31,557 nt of DNA from the NCBI GenBank assembly GCA_023386795.1, contig JAEWJB010000126.1, positions 1-31,557 of the forward strand. Reading direction: 5' to 3'. This DNA comes from Pseudomonadota bacterium (GTDB taxonomy: Bacteria > Pseudomonadota > Gammaproteobacteria > Xanthomonadales > Xanthomonadaceae). The position numbers and the translations under genes are program-made. The notes under the pieces were generated by a model. It was not told the DNA's origin. It was given only the letters and a program-made list of their open reading frames with translations, and searched no databases. This document shows positions 22,114-29,584 of the stretch, in pieces. Position 1 is the stretch's first letter. Each line of letters opens with the position of its first letter.

Positions 22114-23406
22114 TCAGCCGGGGTCCGGTGGCCCCGGCGGCAACGCGCCGCCGACGCGGGCGCCGGCCATCAGCATGGCGTCGCTGGATTCCTGGAACAC
22201 GCGCAGGTCGAACACCGGCAGGGTGGCCAGCAGATGGTCGAAGATGTCGGCCTGGATCTGCTCGTAGGCCGCCCAGCGGATGTCATTGGTGAAGCAGTAG
22301 ATTTCCAGTGGCAGGCCGGTGGAGGTCGGCTGCAGCTGGCGCACCAGCAAGGTCATGTCGGGGTGGATGCGCGGATTGGCGCGCAGGTACTGCTCCACGT
22401 AGGCCCGGAAAGTGCCCAGGTTGGTCACGCGGCGCCCGTTGACCGGCGCGATGCCGCGCTCGGCCAGGTTGCGGTTCCATTCGGCGATCTCGCGGTGCTT
22501 GCCGTCCAGGTATTCGCGCAGCACGGTGAACTGGCCGATGCGCTGGACTTCGTCATCCTCCAGGAAGCGCACGCTGTGCTGGTCCAGGTAGATCGAGCGC
22601 TTGATGCGGCGTCCGCCGGCATCACTCATGCCGCGCCAGTTCTTGAACGAATCGCTGATGAGCTTCTTCGTCGGGATGGTGCTGATCGTCTTGTCCCAGT
22701 TCTGCACCTTCACCGTGTGCAGCGCGATGTCGATCACCTCACCGTCGGCGTTCTGCTGCGGCATCTCGATCCAGTCGCCCACGCGCACCATGTCGTTGGA
22801 GGCGATCGTCACGCTGGCCACCAGCGACAGCAGGGTGTCCTGGAACACCAGGATCAGCACCGCCATGATCGCGCCCACGCCGGAGAGCAGCAGCAGCGGC
22901 GAGCGGTTGACCAGCACGGAGATGACCAGCACCACCGCGATCACGCCGATGATGATCTTCAGCAGTTGCAGGTAGCCCTTGATCGGCCGGCTGCCGGCTT
23001 CCGGGCGTCGCTCGTAGACGTAATTGACCAGGTCCAGCGCGCGGCCGATCGCCAGCGCAACGGTCAGCACCATGAAGGACAGGCAGATCGCACGGATGCC
23101 GGCGACCACCGCCACCGGCAGGTGCGGTACCGCCGCCGCGCCCCAGTACAGCACCAGCGCCGGGATCACGTTGGCCAACCGCGGAATGACGGTGAGCCTG
23201 ACCTCGTGGTCGTGCTGTACGCCGCCCAGCGGGCTGGCCCGCAGCGCGCGGCGCAGGCCGCGCAGCAATACGCGCTTGGTCAGGAAGTTGGCCAGCCACG
23301 CCGCCACTACCAGCCCGGCCACCACCAGCACGTCGTAGGCCCATGGATACGGCTCAAGTAGCCGCTGCAGGTGGCGGAGCGAGGTGTCGATGGCCAAGAC
23401 AGTCAT
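22114..23406 (-). CDS. Mechanosensitive ion channel, MscS family (YbdG-like)
   Basis: The 430-residue protein has about five hydrophobic segments in the N-terminal 190 residues, then the MscS pore and beta domain: LLSGVGAIMAVLILVFQDTL and VASVTIASNDMVRVGDWIEM, with KTISTIPTKKLISDSFKNW as the conserved beta-domain end. The C-terminal alpha/beta part carries the long insertion seen in YbdG (MscM-type) channels (QRIGQFTVLREYLDGKHREI, FRAYVEQYLRANPRIHPDMT). It should open on membrane tension and protect against osmotic downshock. ATG 23406 lacks a clear ribosome site. It follows folB by 48 bp on the same strand, which may reflect co-transcription without shared function. Confidence 0.92.
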   Translation of the reverse strand: MTVLAIDTSLRHLQRLLEPYPWAYDVLVVAGLVVAAWLANFLTKRVLLRGLRRALRASPLGGVQHDHEVRLTVIPRLANVIPALVLYWGAAAVPHLPVAVVAGIRAICLSFMVLTVALAIGRALDLVNYVYERRPEAGSRPIKGYLQLLKIIIGVIAVVLVISVLVNRSPLLLLSGVGAIMAVLILVFQDTLLSLVASVTIASNDMVRVGDWIEMPQQNADGEVIDIALHTVKVQNWDKTISTIPTKKLISDSFKNWRGMSDAGGRRIKRSIYLDQHSVRFLEDDEVQRIGQFTVLREYLDGKHREIAEWNRNLAERGIAPVNGRRVTNLGTFRAYVEQYLRANPRIHPDMTLLVRQLQPTSTGLPLEIYCFTNDIRWAAYEQIQADIFDHLLATLPVFDLRVFQESSDAMLMAGARVGGALPPGPPDPG

Positions 23407-23454
23407 CCGGCGGGGGGAACTCCTGGTCGGGGGAAGCGGCGCGGCCGCGGGAAG

Positions 23455-23808
23455 TCAGTCGCGGCTGCGCTCGATGATCACGCCCACCGCATGCGCGCCG
23501 CGCACCGCGCCGGGCTTGCTGAGCTTGAGCCGCAGCCATGGCACGCCGAACTCGTCCAGCACGATTTGCGCGCAGCGCTCTGCCAGGGTCTCGACCAGCC
23601 CAAAGTCGGACTGACCGACGAACTCGACCAGGCGCTTGCTCACGGCCTTGTAATTGAGGGTGTCGGCGATGTCGTCGCTGGCGGCCGGGCGGCGGTTGTC
23701 GAAGCCCATCTCCAGGTCGAAGCGCAGGGTCTGGCGGATTCGCCGTTCCCAATCGTAGATGCCGATGAGTGCGTCGATCTCCAGCCCTTCGATGAACACC
23801 TTATCCAT
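23455..23808 (-). CDS. folB: Dihydroneopterin aldolase
   Basis: The 117-residue protein catalyses conversion of 7,8-dihydroneopterin to 6-hydroxymethyl-7,8-dihydropterin in folate synthesis. Family features: MDKVFIEGLEIDALIGIYDW with the conserved Glu after GIYDW, DTLNYKAVSKRL, LVETLAERCAQ with the substrate-binding Glu, and the catalytic Lys in KLSKPGAVRGA. The start at 23808 is chosen because the fold begins there; the in-frame extension to 23895 reads as a shadow of tsaD. It overlaps the last 8 bp of tsaD, so translation is likely coupled, a common arrangement in gammaproteobacteria. Confidence 0.95.
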   Translation of the reverse strand: MDKVFIEGLEIDALIGIYDWERRIRQTLRFDLEMGFDNRRPAASDDIADTLNYKAVSKRLVEFVGQSDFGLVETLAERCAQIVLDEFGVPWLRLKLSKPGAVRGAHAVGVIIERSRD

Positions 23809-24859
23809 GAGACGCGACGGCCCCCTCGCCTCGTGCCAGCGGGGCCAGGGTGGCCATGTCCCAGCGCGGGGTGACGTGGACGGCGGCATCGTCATGCTGG
23901 CCCGCTTCCAGGCGCAGGGCGCCGGCGAAGGCGATCATTGCGCCGTTGTCGGTGCATAGCGACGGCCGCGGGAAGCACACCCGCCCGCCGCGCCGCTGGG
24001 CCATCTCCTGCAGCTTGGCGCGCAGGCGGCGGTTGGCGCCCACGCCACCGGCCACCACCAGGGTGTCGCAACCGGCCGCGTCCAGCGCGCGCTCACACTT
24101 GATGGCCAGGGTATCGACCACCGCGTCTTCGAAGCCACGGGCGATGTCGGCGCGGGTGGCCTCGCTCTGGTCGCTGTCGCGCCAGGCCAGCAGGACCTGG
24201 GTCTTCAGGCCGGAGAAGCTGAAATCCAGGCCGGGGCGGTCGGTCATCGGGCGGGCGAAGCGGAACCGGCCCGGCGTGCCCTGCTCGGCCAGCTTGGCCA
24301 GTTGCGGGCCGCCCGGGTAGGGCAGCCCCATCAGCTTGGCGGTCTTGTCGAAAGCCTCGCCGGCCGCGTCGTCCAGCGTCTCGCCCAGCAGGCGGTAGGC
24401 GCCGATGCGGTTCACCGCCACCAGTTGGGTGTGCCCGCCGGAAACAAGCAGGGCCACGAACGGCGGCTCGGGCGGGTCGTCTTCCATCAAGGGAGCCAGC
24501 AGATGGCCTTCCATGTGGTGCACGCCGATGGCGGGCACGTCCAGCGCCCAGGCCAGCGAGCGGGCCACGCCCGCGCCGACCAGCAACGCACCGACCAGGC
24601 CCGGCCCGGCGGTGTAGGCCACCCCGTCCAGCTCGCCGGGCGTCAGGCCGGCGTCGGCGAGGGTCTGGCGCACCAGGGGCAGCAGCTTGCGAACATGGTC
24701 GCGGCTGGCCAGCTCGGGCACTACCCCGCCGTATTCGGCGTGCAGGGCGATCTGGCTGTACACATGGTGGGCGCGCAGCGCCTGGTCCGGCGCAAGGGCG
24801 GTGTCGTACACGGCCACGCCGGTCTCGTCGCAGGACGATTCGATGCCAAGGACTTTCAT
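23801..24859 (-). CDS. tsaD: tRNA N6-threonylcarbamoyladenosine transferase TsaD
   Basis: The 352-residue ASKHA-fold enzyme transfers threonylcarbamoyl to A37 of ANN-decoding tRNAs, working with TsaB and TsaE. Visible motifs are MKVLGIESSCDETGVAVYD, HHMEGHLLAP (the two metal-binding histidines), LVSGGHTQL, AGGVGANRRLR and CTDNGAMIAFAG (metal-binding Asp). The length is normal (about 340). The start at 24859 is the family start; the in-frame codon at 24964 is upstream of the rpsU promoter and unlikely. It is divergent to rpsU, an arrangement conserved in many gammaproteobacteria. Confidence 0.97.
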   Translation of the reverse strand: MKVLGIESSCDETGVAVYDTALAPDQALRAHHVYSQIALHAEYGGVVPELASRDHVRKLLPLVRQTLADAGLTPGELDGVAYTAGPGLVGALLVGAGVARSLAWALDVPAIGVHHMEGHLLAPLMEDDPPEPPFVALLVSGGHTQLVAVNRIGAYRLLGETLDDAAGEAFDKTAKLMGLPYPGGPQLAKLAEQGTPGRFRFARPMTDRPGLDFSFSGLKTQVLLAWRDSDQSEATRADIARGFEDAVVDTLAIKCERALDAAGCDTLVVAGGVGANRRLRAKLQEMAQRRGGRVCFPRPSLCTDNGAMIAFAGALRLEAGQHDDAAVHVTPRWDMATLAPLARGEGAVASHG

Positions 24860-24903
24860 GCCTCCATTGTGGGCCCGCCAGCGCAGGAGGCAAGCCCGGG
24901 GGC

Positions 24904-24931
24904 TTGCACGTCGGAGACAAGCCGTTATAAT
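24904..24931 (+). promoter_or_regulatory. Sigma70 promoter of rpsU
   Basis: TTGCAC (24904-24909) and a perfect TATAAT (24926-24931) are 16 bp apart. Transcription should begin near 24938, leaving a leader of about 42 bases before the rpsU ATG at 24980. It is the strongest promoter I can see in the window, in keeping with a ribosomal protein gene. Confidence 0.85.
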
Positions 24932-24940
24932 GCGCGGCTC

Positions 24941-24974
24941 ACCGGGACCTAACCCGGTCATCATAGTCCCGGAG
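24941..24974 (+). promoter_or_regulatory. rpsU leader with two mutually exclusive hairpins
   Basis: ACCGGG (24941-24946) can pair with CCCGGT (24953-24958). Alternatively CCGGGAC (24942-24948) can pair with GTCCCGG (24966-24972). Both use the same left strand, so only one can form. The second covers the first two bases of the GGAG ribosome site (24971-24974). This is seen directly in sequence; a regulatory role is inference. Confidence 0.5.
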
Positions 24975-24979
24975 ATTCC

Positions 24980-25195
24980 ATGCCCAGCGTCAAAGTCCGC
25001 GAGAACGAGCCCTTCGAGTTTGCGCTCCGCCGTTTCAAGCGCACCTGCGAGAAGGCCGGCGTGCTGGCCGAGACCCGCAAGCGCGAGTTCTACGAAAAGC
25101 CGACCCAGGAGCGCAAGCGCAAGGCCGCTGCTGCGGTGAAGCGCCAGCTGCGCCGTTCGTCGCGCGACGTCACCAAGCGTCAGCGCCTGTACTGA
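24980..25195 (+). CDS. rpsU: 30S ribosomal protein S21
   Basis: The 71-residue protein is full length and matches S21 throughout: [20 protein letters not shown], then a very basic helical C-terminus ending [13 protein letters not shown]21 binds near the anti-Shine-Dalgarno end of 16S rRNA and helps initiation. GGAG lies five bases upstream of the ATG. It is the first gene of the macromolecular-synthesis region (rpsU-dnaG-rpoD in Escherichia coli), here followed by a terminator. Confidence 0.98.
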
Positions 25196-25253
25196 TAGCG
25201 CTTTTCACCTGACCCGGGCGGCGCCTCTGGCGCGGTCCAGGTTGCAGGGCCTG

Positions 25254-25285
25254 AAGCCGGCACGCGCGAGCGTCGCCGGCTTTTT
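25254..25285 (+). terminator. Rho-independent terminator/attenuator after rpsU
   Basis: AAGCCGGC (25254-25261) pairs with GCCGGCTT (25275-25282), the stem is extended inside by ACGC/GCGT with one bulged C, and TTTTT (25281-25285) follows. It lies 58 bp past the rpsU stop and ahead of yqeY, so it probably limits readthrough from the strong rpsU promoter, as the t1 terminator does in the Escherichia coli rpsU-dnaG gap. Confidence 0.85.
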
Positions 25286-25352
25286 GCTTTGGACGCCTTC
25301 ACCGGCGCCCTTCCCGGCGGGATGCCCCGCCCATTCATCCAACAGGTGCTCC

Positions 25353-25799
25353 ATGACCCTCAAGCAGCAGCTCACCGAAGACATGAAGGCCGCCATGAAG
25401 GCGGGCGACAAGCACAGCCTGGGCGTGATCCGGCTGATCAACGCCGCCATCAAGCAGAAGGAAGTCGACGAGCGCGTGGAGCTGGACGACGTCGCCGTGG
25501 TCGGCGTGCTCGACAAGATGGTCAAGCAGCGCAAGGACTCGGTGACCCAGTACGAGGCCGCGAACCGTGAGGACCTCGCCTCGGTGGAGCGCGAGGAGAT
25601 CGTGGTGATCGAGCGCTACCTGCCGGCCAAGATGGGCGAGGCGGAAATCGTCGCTGCCATCCAGGCGGCCATCGCGCAGACCGGTGCCAAGGGCCCGGCC
25701 GACATGGGCAAGCTGATGGGCGTGCTCAAACCGCAGCTCGCCGGCCAGGCCGACATGGGCCTGGTCTCCACGCTGTTGAAGCAGCAGCTCGCCGGCTGA
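25353..25799 (+). CDS. yqeY: GatB/YqeY domain protein
   Basis: The 148-residue protein is a stand-alone YqeY domain: MTLKQQLTEDMKAAMKAGDK, VIRLINAAIKQKEVDER, VIERYLPAKMGEAEI and MGKLMGVLKPQLAGQADMGL. It is related to the tail of GatB that contacts tRNA in the amidotransferase, so a tRNA-linked role is assumed, but its activity is unknown. The start at 25353 fits the fold exactly. It commonly sits between rpsU and dnaG in this group of bacteria. Confidence 0.93.
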   Translation: MTLKQQLTEDMKAAMKAGDKHSLGVIRLINAAIKQKEVDERVELDDVAVVGVLDKMVKQRKDSVTQYEAANREDLASVEREEIVVIERYLPAKMGEAEIVAAIQAAIAQTGAKGPADMGKLMGVLKPQLAGQADMGLVSTLLKQQLAG

Positions 25800-25810
25800 T
25801 CCGGCCACGA

Positions 25811-25835
25811 GCCGGGCGATCGACCATCGCCCGGC
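25811..25835. terminator. Bidirectional hairpin between convergent genes
   Basis: GCCGGGCGAT (25811-25820) pairs perfectly with ATCGCCCGGC (25826-25835) over a CGACC loop. It lies in the 51-bp gap between the yqeY stop and the stop of the opposite-strand gene. It has no T-tract on either side, so it may be a weak terminator or 3'-end stabiliser for both. Confidence 0.5.
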
Positions 25836-25850
25836 CGGGCCACCCGGTGC

Positions 25851-26771
25851 TCAGCGCGCCTGGCGGCAGTCCTTCATCTCGATGCCGCTGCCGGTGACGT
25901 TGGCGACCGTGCCCTCGAGCTTGGCGTAGTCCTGGCCCTTCAACGTGGTGAAGAACGCCTTCTGGTCCGGCGCCATCGTGCACTTGATCTGGAAGCGCCC
26001 CAGGTTCATGTCCGCACCGTCGCGCACCTTGAACAGGCCACGGCTCTTGGTCACCAGGTAGGCCACGTCGTCAGTGCCGCTGTAGGGATTGTGCGAGACC
26101 GTGTAGAGCTGGCCGTCGACACGGAACTTCTTGCCGATGTAGCGCGCGTAGAACGGCAGCAACGCCTGGGCGACCTGCTCGCTCGACTCGCGGCTCGACG
26201 TGCCGCCCAGCATCAGGTCCTTGAACGACAGCGTGCCGGCGCCGGCCGAAGCGGTCTTCTTGGCTTCCTTCTCGAGCTTGTCCGACAGCTGCGTGGCGTC
26301 CACGTCCTCGTAGCGGTCCACGCCATCGGCCTCGCGCGCGGCCGCGGCGATCGCCTCGCCTTCCTTGCCGGCCTTGAGCTTGCCGAGGATGTCGCACAGG
26401 CCCTTGCGCGCGTCTTCTTCCTTCACGACCTGCCCGCGCGCCAGCTTCACGGTGATGGCGACGTCGCCGCCGTTCTCCGCGTTGGCCATGAACACCAGCG
26501 GCAAGCGCAGCCCGTTCTGCACGTAGAAGAATTCGCCGTTGCCCTTGGCGTCGTACAGCTCGCCGCCGGTCTCGAAACCTTCGTCCTTGGCGAAACGGCG
26601 AACCTGGCCCAGCGCGCTGCGCGGCGTGAGGCCGGCGACCTTCACCGTGGAAAGGAACGCCTGGCCGTTGCGCGGATCGCCGATGGCCTTGAAATTGTCC
26701 TCGCACGCAGGCGCCGCCTGCGCCGTCCATGCCATTCCCAGGCACACGGCCGCCAACAGAGTTCTCTTCAC
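25851..26771 (-). CDS. Exported protein of unknown function
   Basis: The 306-residue product begins VKRTLLAAVCLGMAWTAQA, a signal peptide cleaved near AQA-AP. The start is GTG 26771: GGAG lies 8 bases upstream of it but only 2 bases from the alternative GTG at 26777. The middle (about 125-185) is charged and helical (KEEDARKGLCDILGKLKAGK, LSDKLEKEAKKTASAG). The C-terminal third (KKFRVDGQLYTVSHNPYSGT to GTVANVTGSGIEMKDC) is beta-rich and looks like a small OB-fold, but I cannot name a family. Three cysteines in the mature part may form disulfides. It runs opposite to its neighbours and breaks the rpsU-yqeY-yihY-dnaG order. Confidence 0.82.
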   Translation of the reverse strand: MKRTLLAAVCLGMAWTAQAAPACEDNFKAIGDPRNGQAFLSTVKVAGLTPRSALGQVRRFAKDEGFETGGELYDAKGNGEFFYVQNGLRLPLVFMANAENGGDVAITVKLARGQVVKEEDARKGLCDILGKLKAGKEGEAIAAAAREADGVDRYEDVDATQLSDKLEKEAKKTASAGAGTLSFKDLMLGGTSSRESSEQVAQALLPFYARYIGKKFRVDGQLYTVSHNPYSGTDDVAYLVTKSRGLFKVRDGADMNLGRFQIKCTMAPDQKAFFTTLKGQDYAKLEGTVANVTGSGIEMKDCRQAR

Positions 26772-26883
26772 GATCACATCTCCTTTGCGTTAATCAGCTC
26801 CGAAAGCCATCCGCCGCGGCCCGCGCATCTGCGCGACCGTCATTCCCCTCGGATGATCCCCGAGCCGATGATACCGCCCCGAT

Positions 26884-27798
26884 ATGGATCTTGACCCGCA
26901 CCTGCGCAAATACATCGACCGCGTGCAGCACAGCCTGCCCATGGCCTTGCTCAACCGCTTCATCGAGATCGACGTGATGACGCAGGCGGCCTCGTTGTCC
27001 TTCTACGCCCTGCTGTCGCTGGCGCCGTTGCTGGTGCTGCTGCTGTGGCTGACCGCCTCGCTCTACCCGCCAGCGCAGGAAGCGCTGGTGGCGCAGGTCG
27101 GCCAGCTCATCGGCGGCAGCTCGGCCACCGTGGCGCAGACGGTGATCGACAACGCCACCGCGCAGCCGGGCATCGGCACGATGGCCGGCACCTGGAGCAC
27201 GCTGCTGCTGTTCGTCGGCGCCACGGCGGTGTTCGCCCAGCTGCAGAACGCGCTCAACCTGATCTTCCATACCGACCGCCAGCGCCTGGCCGGCATTTTG
27301 GCGTGGCTGAAGAAGCGCGTGTTCTCCTTCGGCGTGGTCCTGGCGCTGGGCTTCCTGCTGCTGGTGTCGATGATCGCCACCACCGCGCTGCAGGTGGCCT
27401 TCGCGCGGCTGCCCTCGGTGCTGCCGGCGGTGGGCTATGTCACCACGCTGCTGGTCTACGTGCTGGCCTTCGCCTTCCTCTACCGCTACCTGCCGGACCG
27501 GCTGGTGTCGTGGCGGCAGGCCATCCTGGGCGGCATCATCACCGCCGCGCTGTTCGCGCTGGGGCGCTATGCCATCGGCCTGTACATCAGCGAGGCCGCG
27601 CCGGGCAGCGCATACGGGTCGATGGGCGCGCTGGTGGTGCTGCTGGTGTGGATGTATTACGCCAGCGTGGTGTTCTTCGTCGGCGCGTTGATCACCGCCG
27701 TGATCGACGAACGCACCCGGGCCCGCTACAAGCTTGACGCGGCGGGCATCGACCCGGCCAACGTACCGCCCCCGCACCGCCCGGCCCCGGAAACCTGA
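26884..27798 (+). CDS. yihY: YihY/BrkB-family inner membrane protein
   Basis: The 304-residue protein is of the YihY (UPF0761/BrkB) family: DVMTQAASLSFYALLSLAPL, a central FVGATAVFAQLQNALNLIF, KRVFSFGVVLALGFLLLVSM, YRYLPDRLVSWRQAILGGII and GSMGALVVLLVWMYYASVVF with the acidic tail DERTRAR. Six membrane segments are expected. It was once described as ribonuclease BN by mistake; the true role is unknown, possibly lipid or envelope related. There is a 112-bp gap to the divergent upstream gene. The ribosome site is weak. dnaG follows 46 bp downstream. Confidence 0.92.
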   Translation: MDLDPHLRKYIDRVQHSLPMALLNRFIEIDVMTQAASLSFYALLSLAPLLVLLLWLTASLYPPAQEALVAQVGQLIGGSSATVAQTVIDNATAQPGIGTMAGTWSTLLLFVGATAVFAQLQNALNLIFHTDRQRLAGILAWLKKRVFSFGVVLALGFLLLVSMIATTALQVAFARLPSVLPAVGYVTTLLVYVLAFAFLYRYLPDRLVSWRQAILGGIITAALFALGRYAIGLYISEAAPGSAYGSMGALVVLLVWMYYASVVFFVGALITAVIDERTRARYKLDAAGIDPANVPPPHRPAPET

Positions 27799-27805
27799 AG
27801 CCCCG

Positions 27806-27821
27806 GCGCCGCCTGCGGCGC
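27806..27821 (+). other. Small hairpin between yihY and dnaG
   Basis: GCGCCGC (27806-27812) and GCGGCGC (27815-27821) are perfect complements around CT. It lies in the 46-bp gap just ahead of the dnaG start and has no T-tract. A pause or processing site is possible; in such GC-rich DNA chance is also plausible. Confidence 0.35.
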
Positions 27822-27844
27822 GACGCCCGTGGCATCCTATGCGG

Positions 27845-29575
27845 ATGGCCCGCATTCCCGACGCTTTCATCGACGACCTGCTTGCCCGGACGGACATCGT
27901 CGAGGTGATCAGCGGTCGGGTGCCGCTCAAGCGCCAGGGCAAGGAATACTCGGCACGCTGCCCTTTCCATGACGAGCGCTCGGCCTCGTTCACCGTCTCG
28001 CCGACCAAGCAGTTCTACCACTGCTTCGGCTGCGGCGCGCACGGCACGGCGATCAGCTTCCTGATGAACTACGACCGCCTCGAGTTCCTCGACGCGGTGG
28101 ACGAATTGGCCAAGCGCGCTGGCATGGAGGTGCCGCGCGATACCCAGCAGCGCAACGCGGCCCAGCAGGACGACAGCCGCGATCTCTACGCCGCGCTCGA
28201 CGCCGCCGCCCGCTTCTTCCAGAAGCACCTGGACGGCAGCGCCAAGGCGCGCGAGTACCTGGAAGGCCGCGGCGTGGACGCCGAGAACCGCGCCCGTTTT
28301 TCCATCGGCTATGCGCCGGATGGCTACAGCGCGCTCAAGGACGCGCTGGGCACTGACGAGCGCCGCATGAAACTGCTGGACCGCGCCGGCCTGTTCTCCA
28401 AGAACGACCGCGGCCACGTCTACGACAAGTTCCGCGACCGGGTGATGTTCCCGATCTTCGACCGCCGCGGCCGCGTCATCGCCTTCGGCGGCCGCGTGCT
28501 GGAGAAGGACGACGGCCCGAAGTACCTCAATTCGCCGGAGACGGCCCTGTTCCACAAGGGCCGCGAGTTGTACGGCCTGTGGCAGGTACGCCAGGCGCAC
28601 CAGAAGATCGAGCGGCTGATCGTGGTGGAGGGCTACATGGACGTGGTGTCGCTGTTCCAGTTCGGTGTCACCCAGGCGGTGGCGACGCTGGGCACGGCGA
28701 CCACGCCGGAACATGCCGAGTTGCTGTTCCGCAATGCCCCGGATGTCTATTTTTGCTTCGACGGCGACAACGCGGGCCGCAAGGCCGGCTGGCGCGCGCT
28801 CGAATCGGTGCTGCCGCGCATGAAGGACGGCCGCCAGGCGTTCTTCCTGTTCCTGCCCGAGGGCGAGGACCCGGATACCATCGTGCGCAAGGAAGGCGCC
28901 GAGGCATTCGACGCCCGGTTGAAGCAGGCCACGCCCCTGTCGCAATTCTTCTTCGACGAAATGTCGAAGGAGATCAACCTCAATACGCTCGATGGCCGCG
29001 CGCGGCTGGCCGAGCGGGCGCGGCCCATGCTGGCGCAGATTCCCGACGGTGCGTTTGGCGACCTGATGCGCCAGCAGCTGGCGCGCATGACCGGCGTGGG
29101 TGCGGGCGCGTCTCACACGCCGGCAAATCCTGCCCCCCTGTCACGCCCGGTCACGCCGACCCACAAGCGCAGCCTGGTGCGCAGCGCCATCGCGATCCTC
29201 CTGCAGCAGCCGTCACTGGCCGCCAGCATCGAGAACCACCACGACTTCGCGGGCCTGCGCCTGCCCGGCGTGGAGCTGCTGCTGGAACTGATCGAACTGG
29301 TGCGCCAGCGGCCGGAGATCACCACCGGCGCCCTGCTCGAACACTTTGCCGAGCGCGAGGAGCAGGCCGCGCTGCACAAGCTTGCCGCGCAGGAATTGCC
29401 GGGCGATGCGCAGATTTGGGCGCAGGAGCTGCATGACGTCGCCGTGCAGCTGGAACAGCAGCTCGTGCGCCAGCGCATCGAGGAACTGCAGGCCAAGCAG
29501 CGCGCGCAGGGCCTGGACGACACCGACAAGTACGAAATGCGCGAGCTGCTCAAGGCGCGCGCCGCCTTCCGCTGA
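27845..29575 (+). CDS. dnaG: DNA primase
   Basis: The 576-residue primase makes RNA primers for replication. The start at 27845 (MARIPDAFIDDLLARTDIVE) matches the family beginning; an ATG two codons earlier and a longer reading to 27734 are less likely. The zinc-binding domain has Cys39, His42 (CPFHDE) and Cys60, Cys63 (CFGCGAHG). The core begins with YLEGRGV and RVIAFGGRVL, and TOPRIM motifs are VVEGYMDV and DGDNAGRKAGWRAL. The C-terminal DnaB-binding helical domain runs from about 435 to the end. All key residues are present. Confidence 0.97.
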   Translation: MARIPDAFIDDLLARTDIVEVISGRVPLKRQGKEYSARCPFHDERSASFTVSPTKQFYHCFGCGAHGTAISFLMNYDRLEFLDAVDELAKRAGMEVPRDTQQRNAAQQDDSRDLYAALDAAARFFQKHLDGSAKAREYLEGRGVDAENRARFSIGYAPDGYSALKDALGTDERRMKLLDRAGLFSKNDRGHVYDKFRDRVMFPIFDRRGRVIAFGGRVLEKDDGPKYLNSPETALFHKGRELYGLWQVRQAHQKIERLIVVEGYMDVVSLFQFGVTQAVATLGTATTPEHAELLFRNAPDVYFCFDGDNAGRKAGWRALESVLPRMKDGRQAFFLFLPEGEDPDTIVRKEGAEAFDARLKQATPLSQFFFDEMSKEINLNTLDGRARLAERARPMLAQIPDGAFGDLMRQQLARMTGVGAGASHTPANPAPLSRPVTPTHKRSLVRSAIAILLQQPSLAASIENHHDFAGLRLPGVELLLELIELVRQRPEITTGALLEHFAEREEQAALHKLAAQELPGDAQIWAQELHDVAVQLEQQLVRQRIEELQAKQRAQGLDDTDKYEMRELLKARAAFR

Positions 29576-29584
29576 GGATCCACC

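Noticed and set aside
20914..23361. 815-residue plus-strand open reading across the GH3 and MscS genes
   Set aside because: It is antisense to two well-recognised genes and has shadow composition (His, Gln, Arg-rich) with no domain. It also spans the GH3 promoter region.
25211..25237. GC-rich hairpin just after rpsU as a terminator
   Set aside because: GACC/GGTC and GCGCC/GGCGC can pair, but with internal mismatches and no following T-tract; the hairpin at 25254-25285 is the convincing terminator.
26794..28008. 404-residue minus-strand open reading opposite yihY
   Set aside because: Low-complexity Gln/His/Arg-rich sequence typical of antisense frames; yihY and dnaG on the plus strand explain the region.
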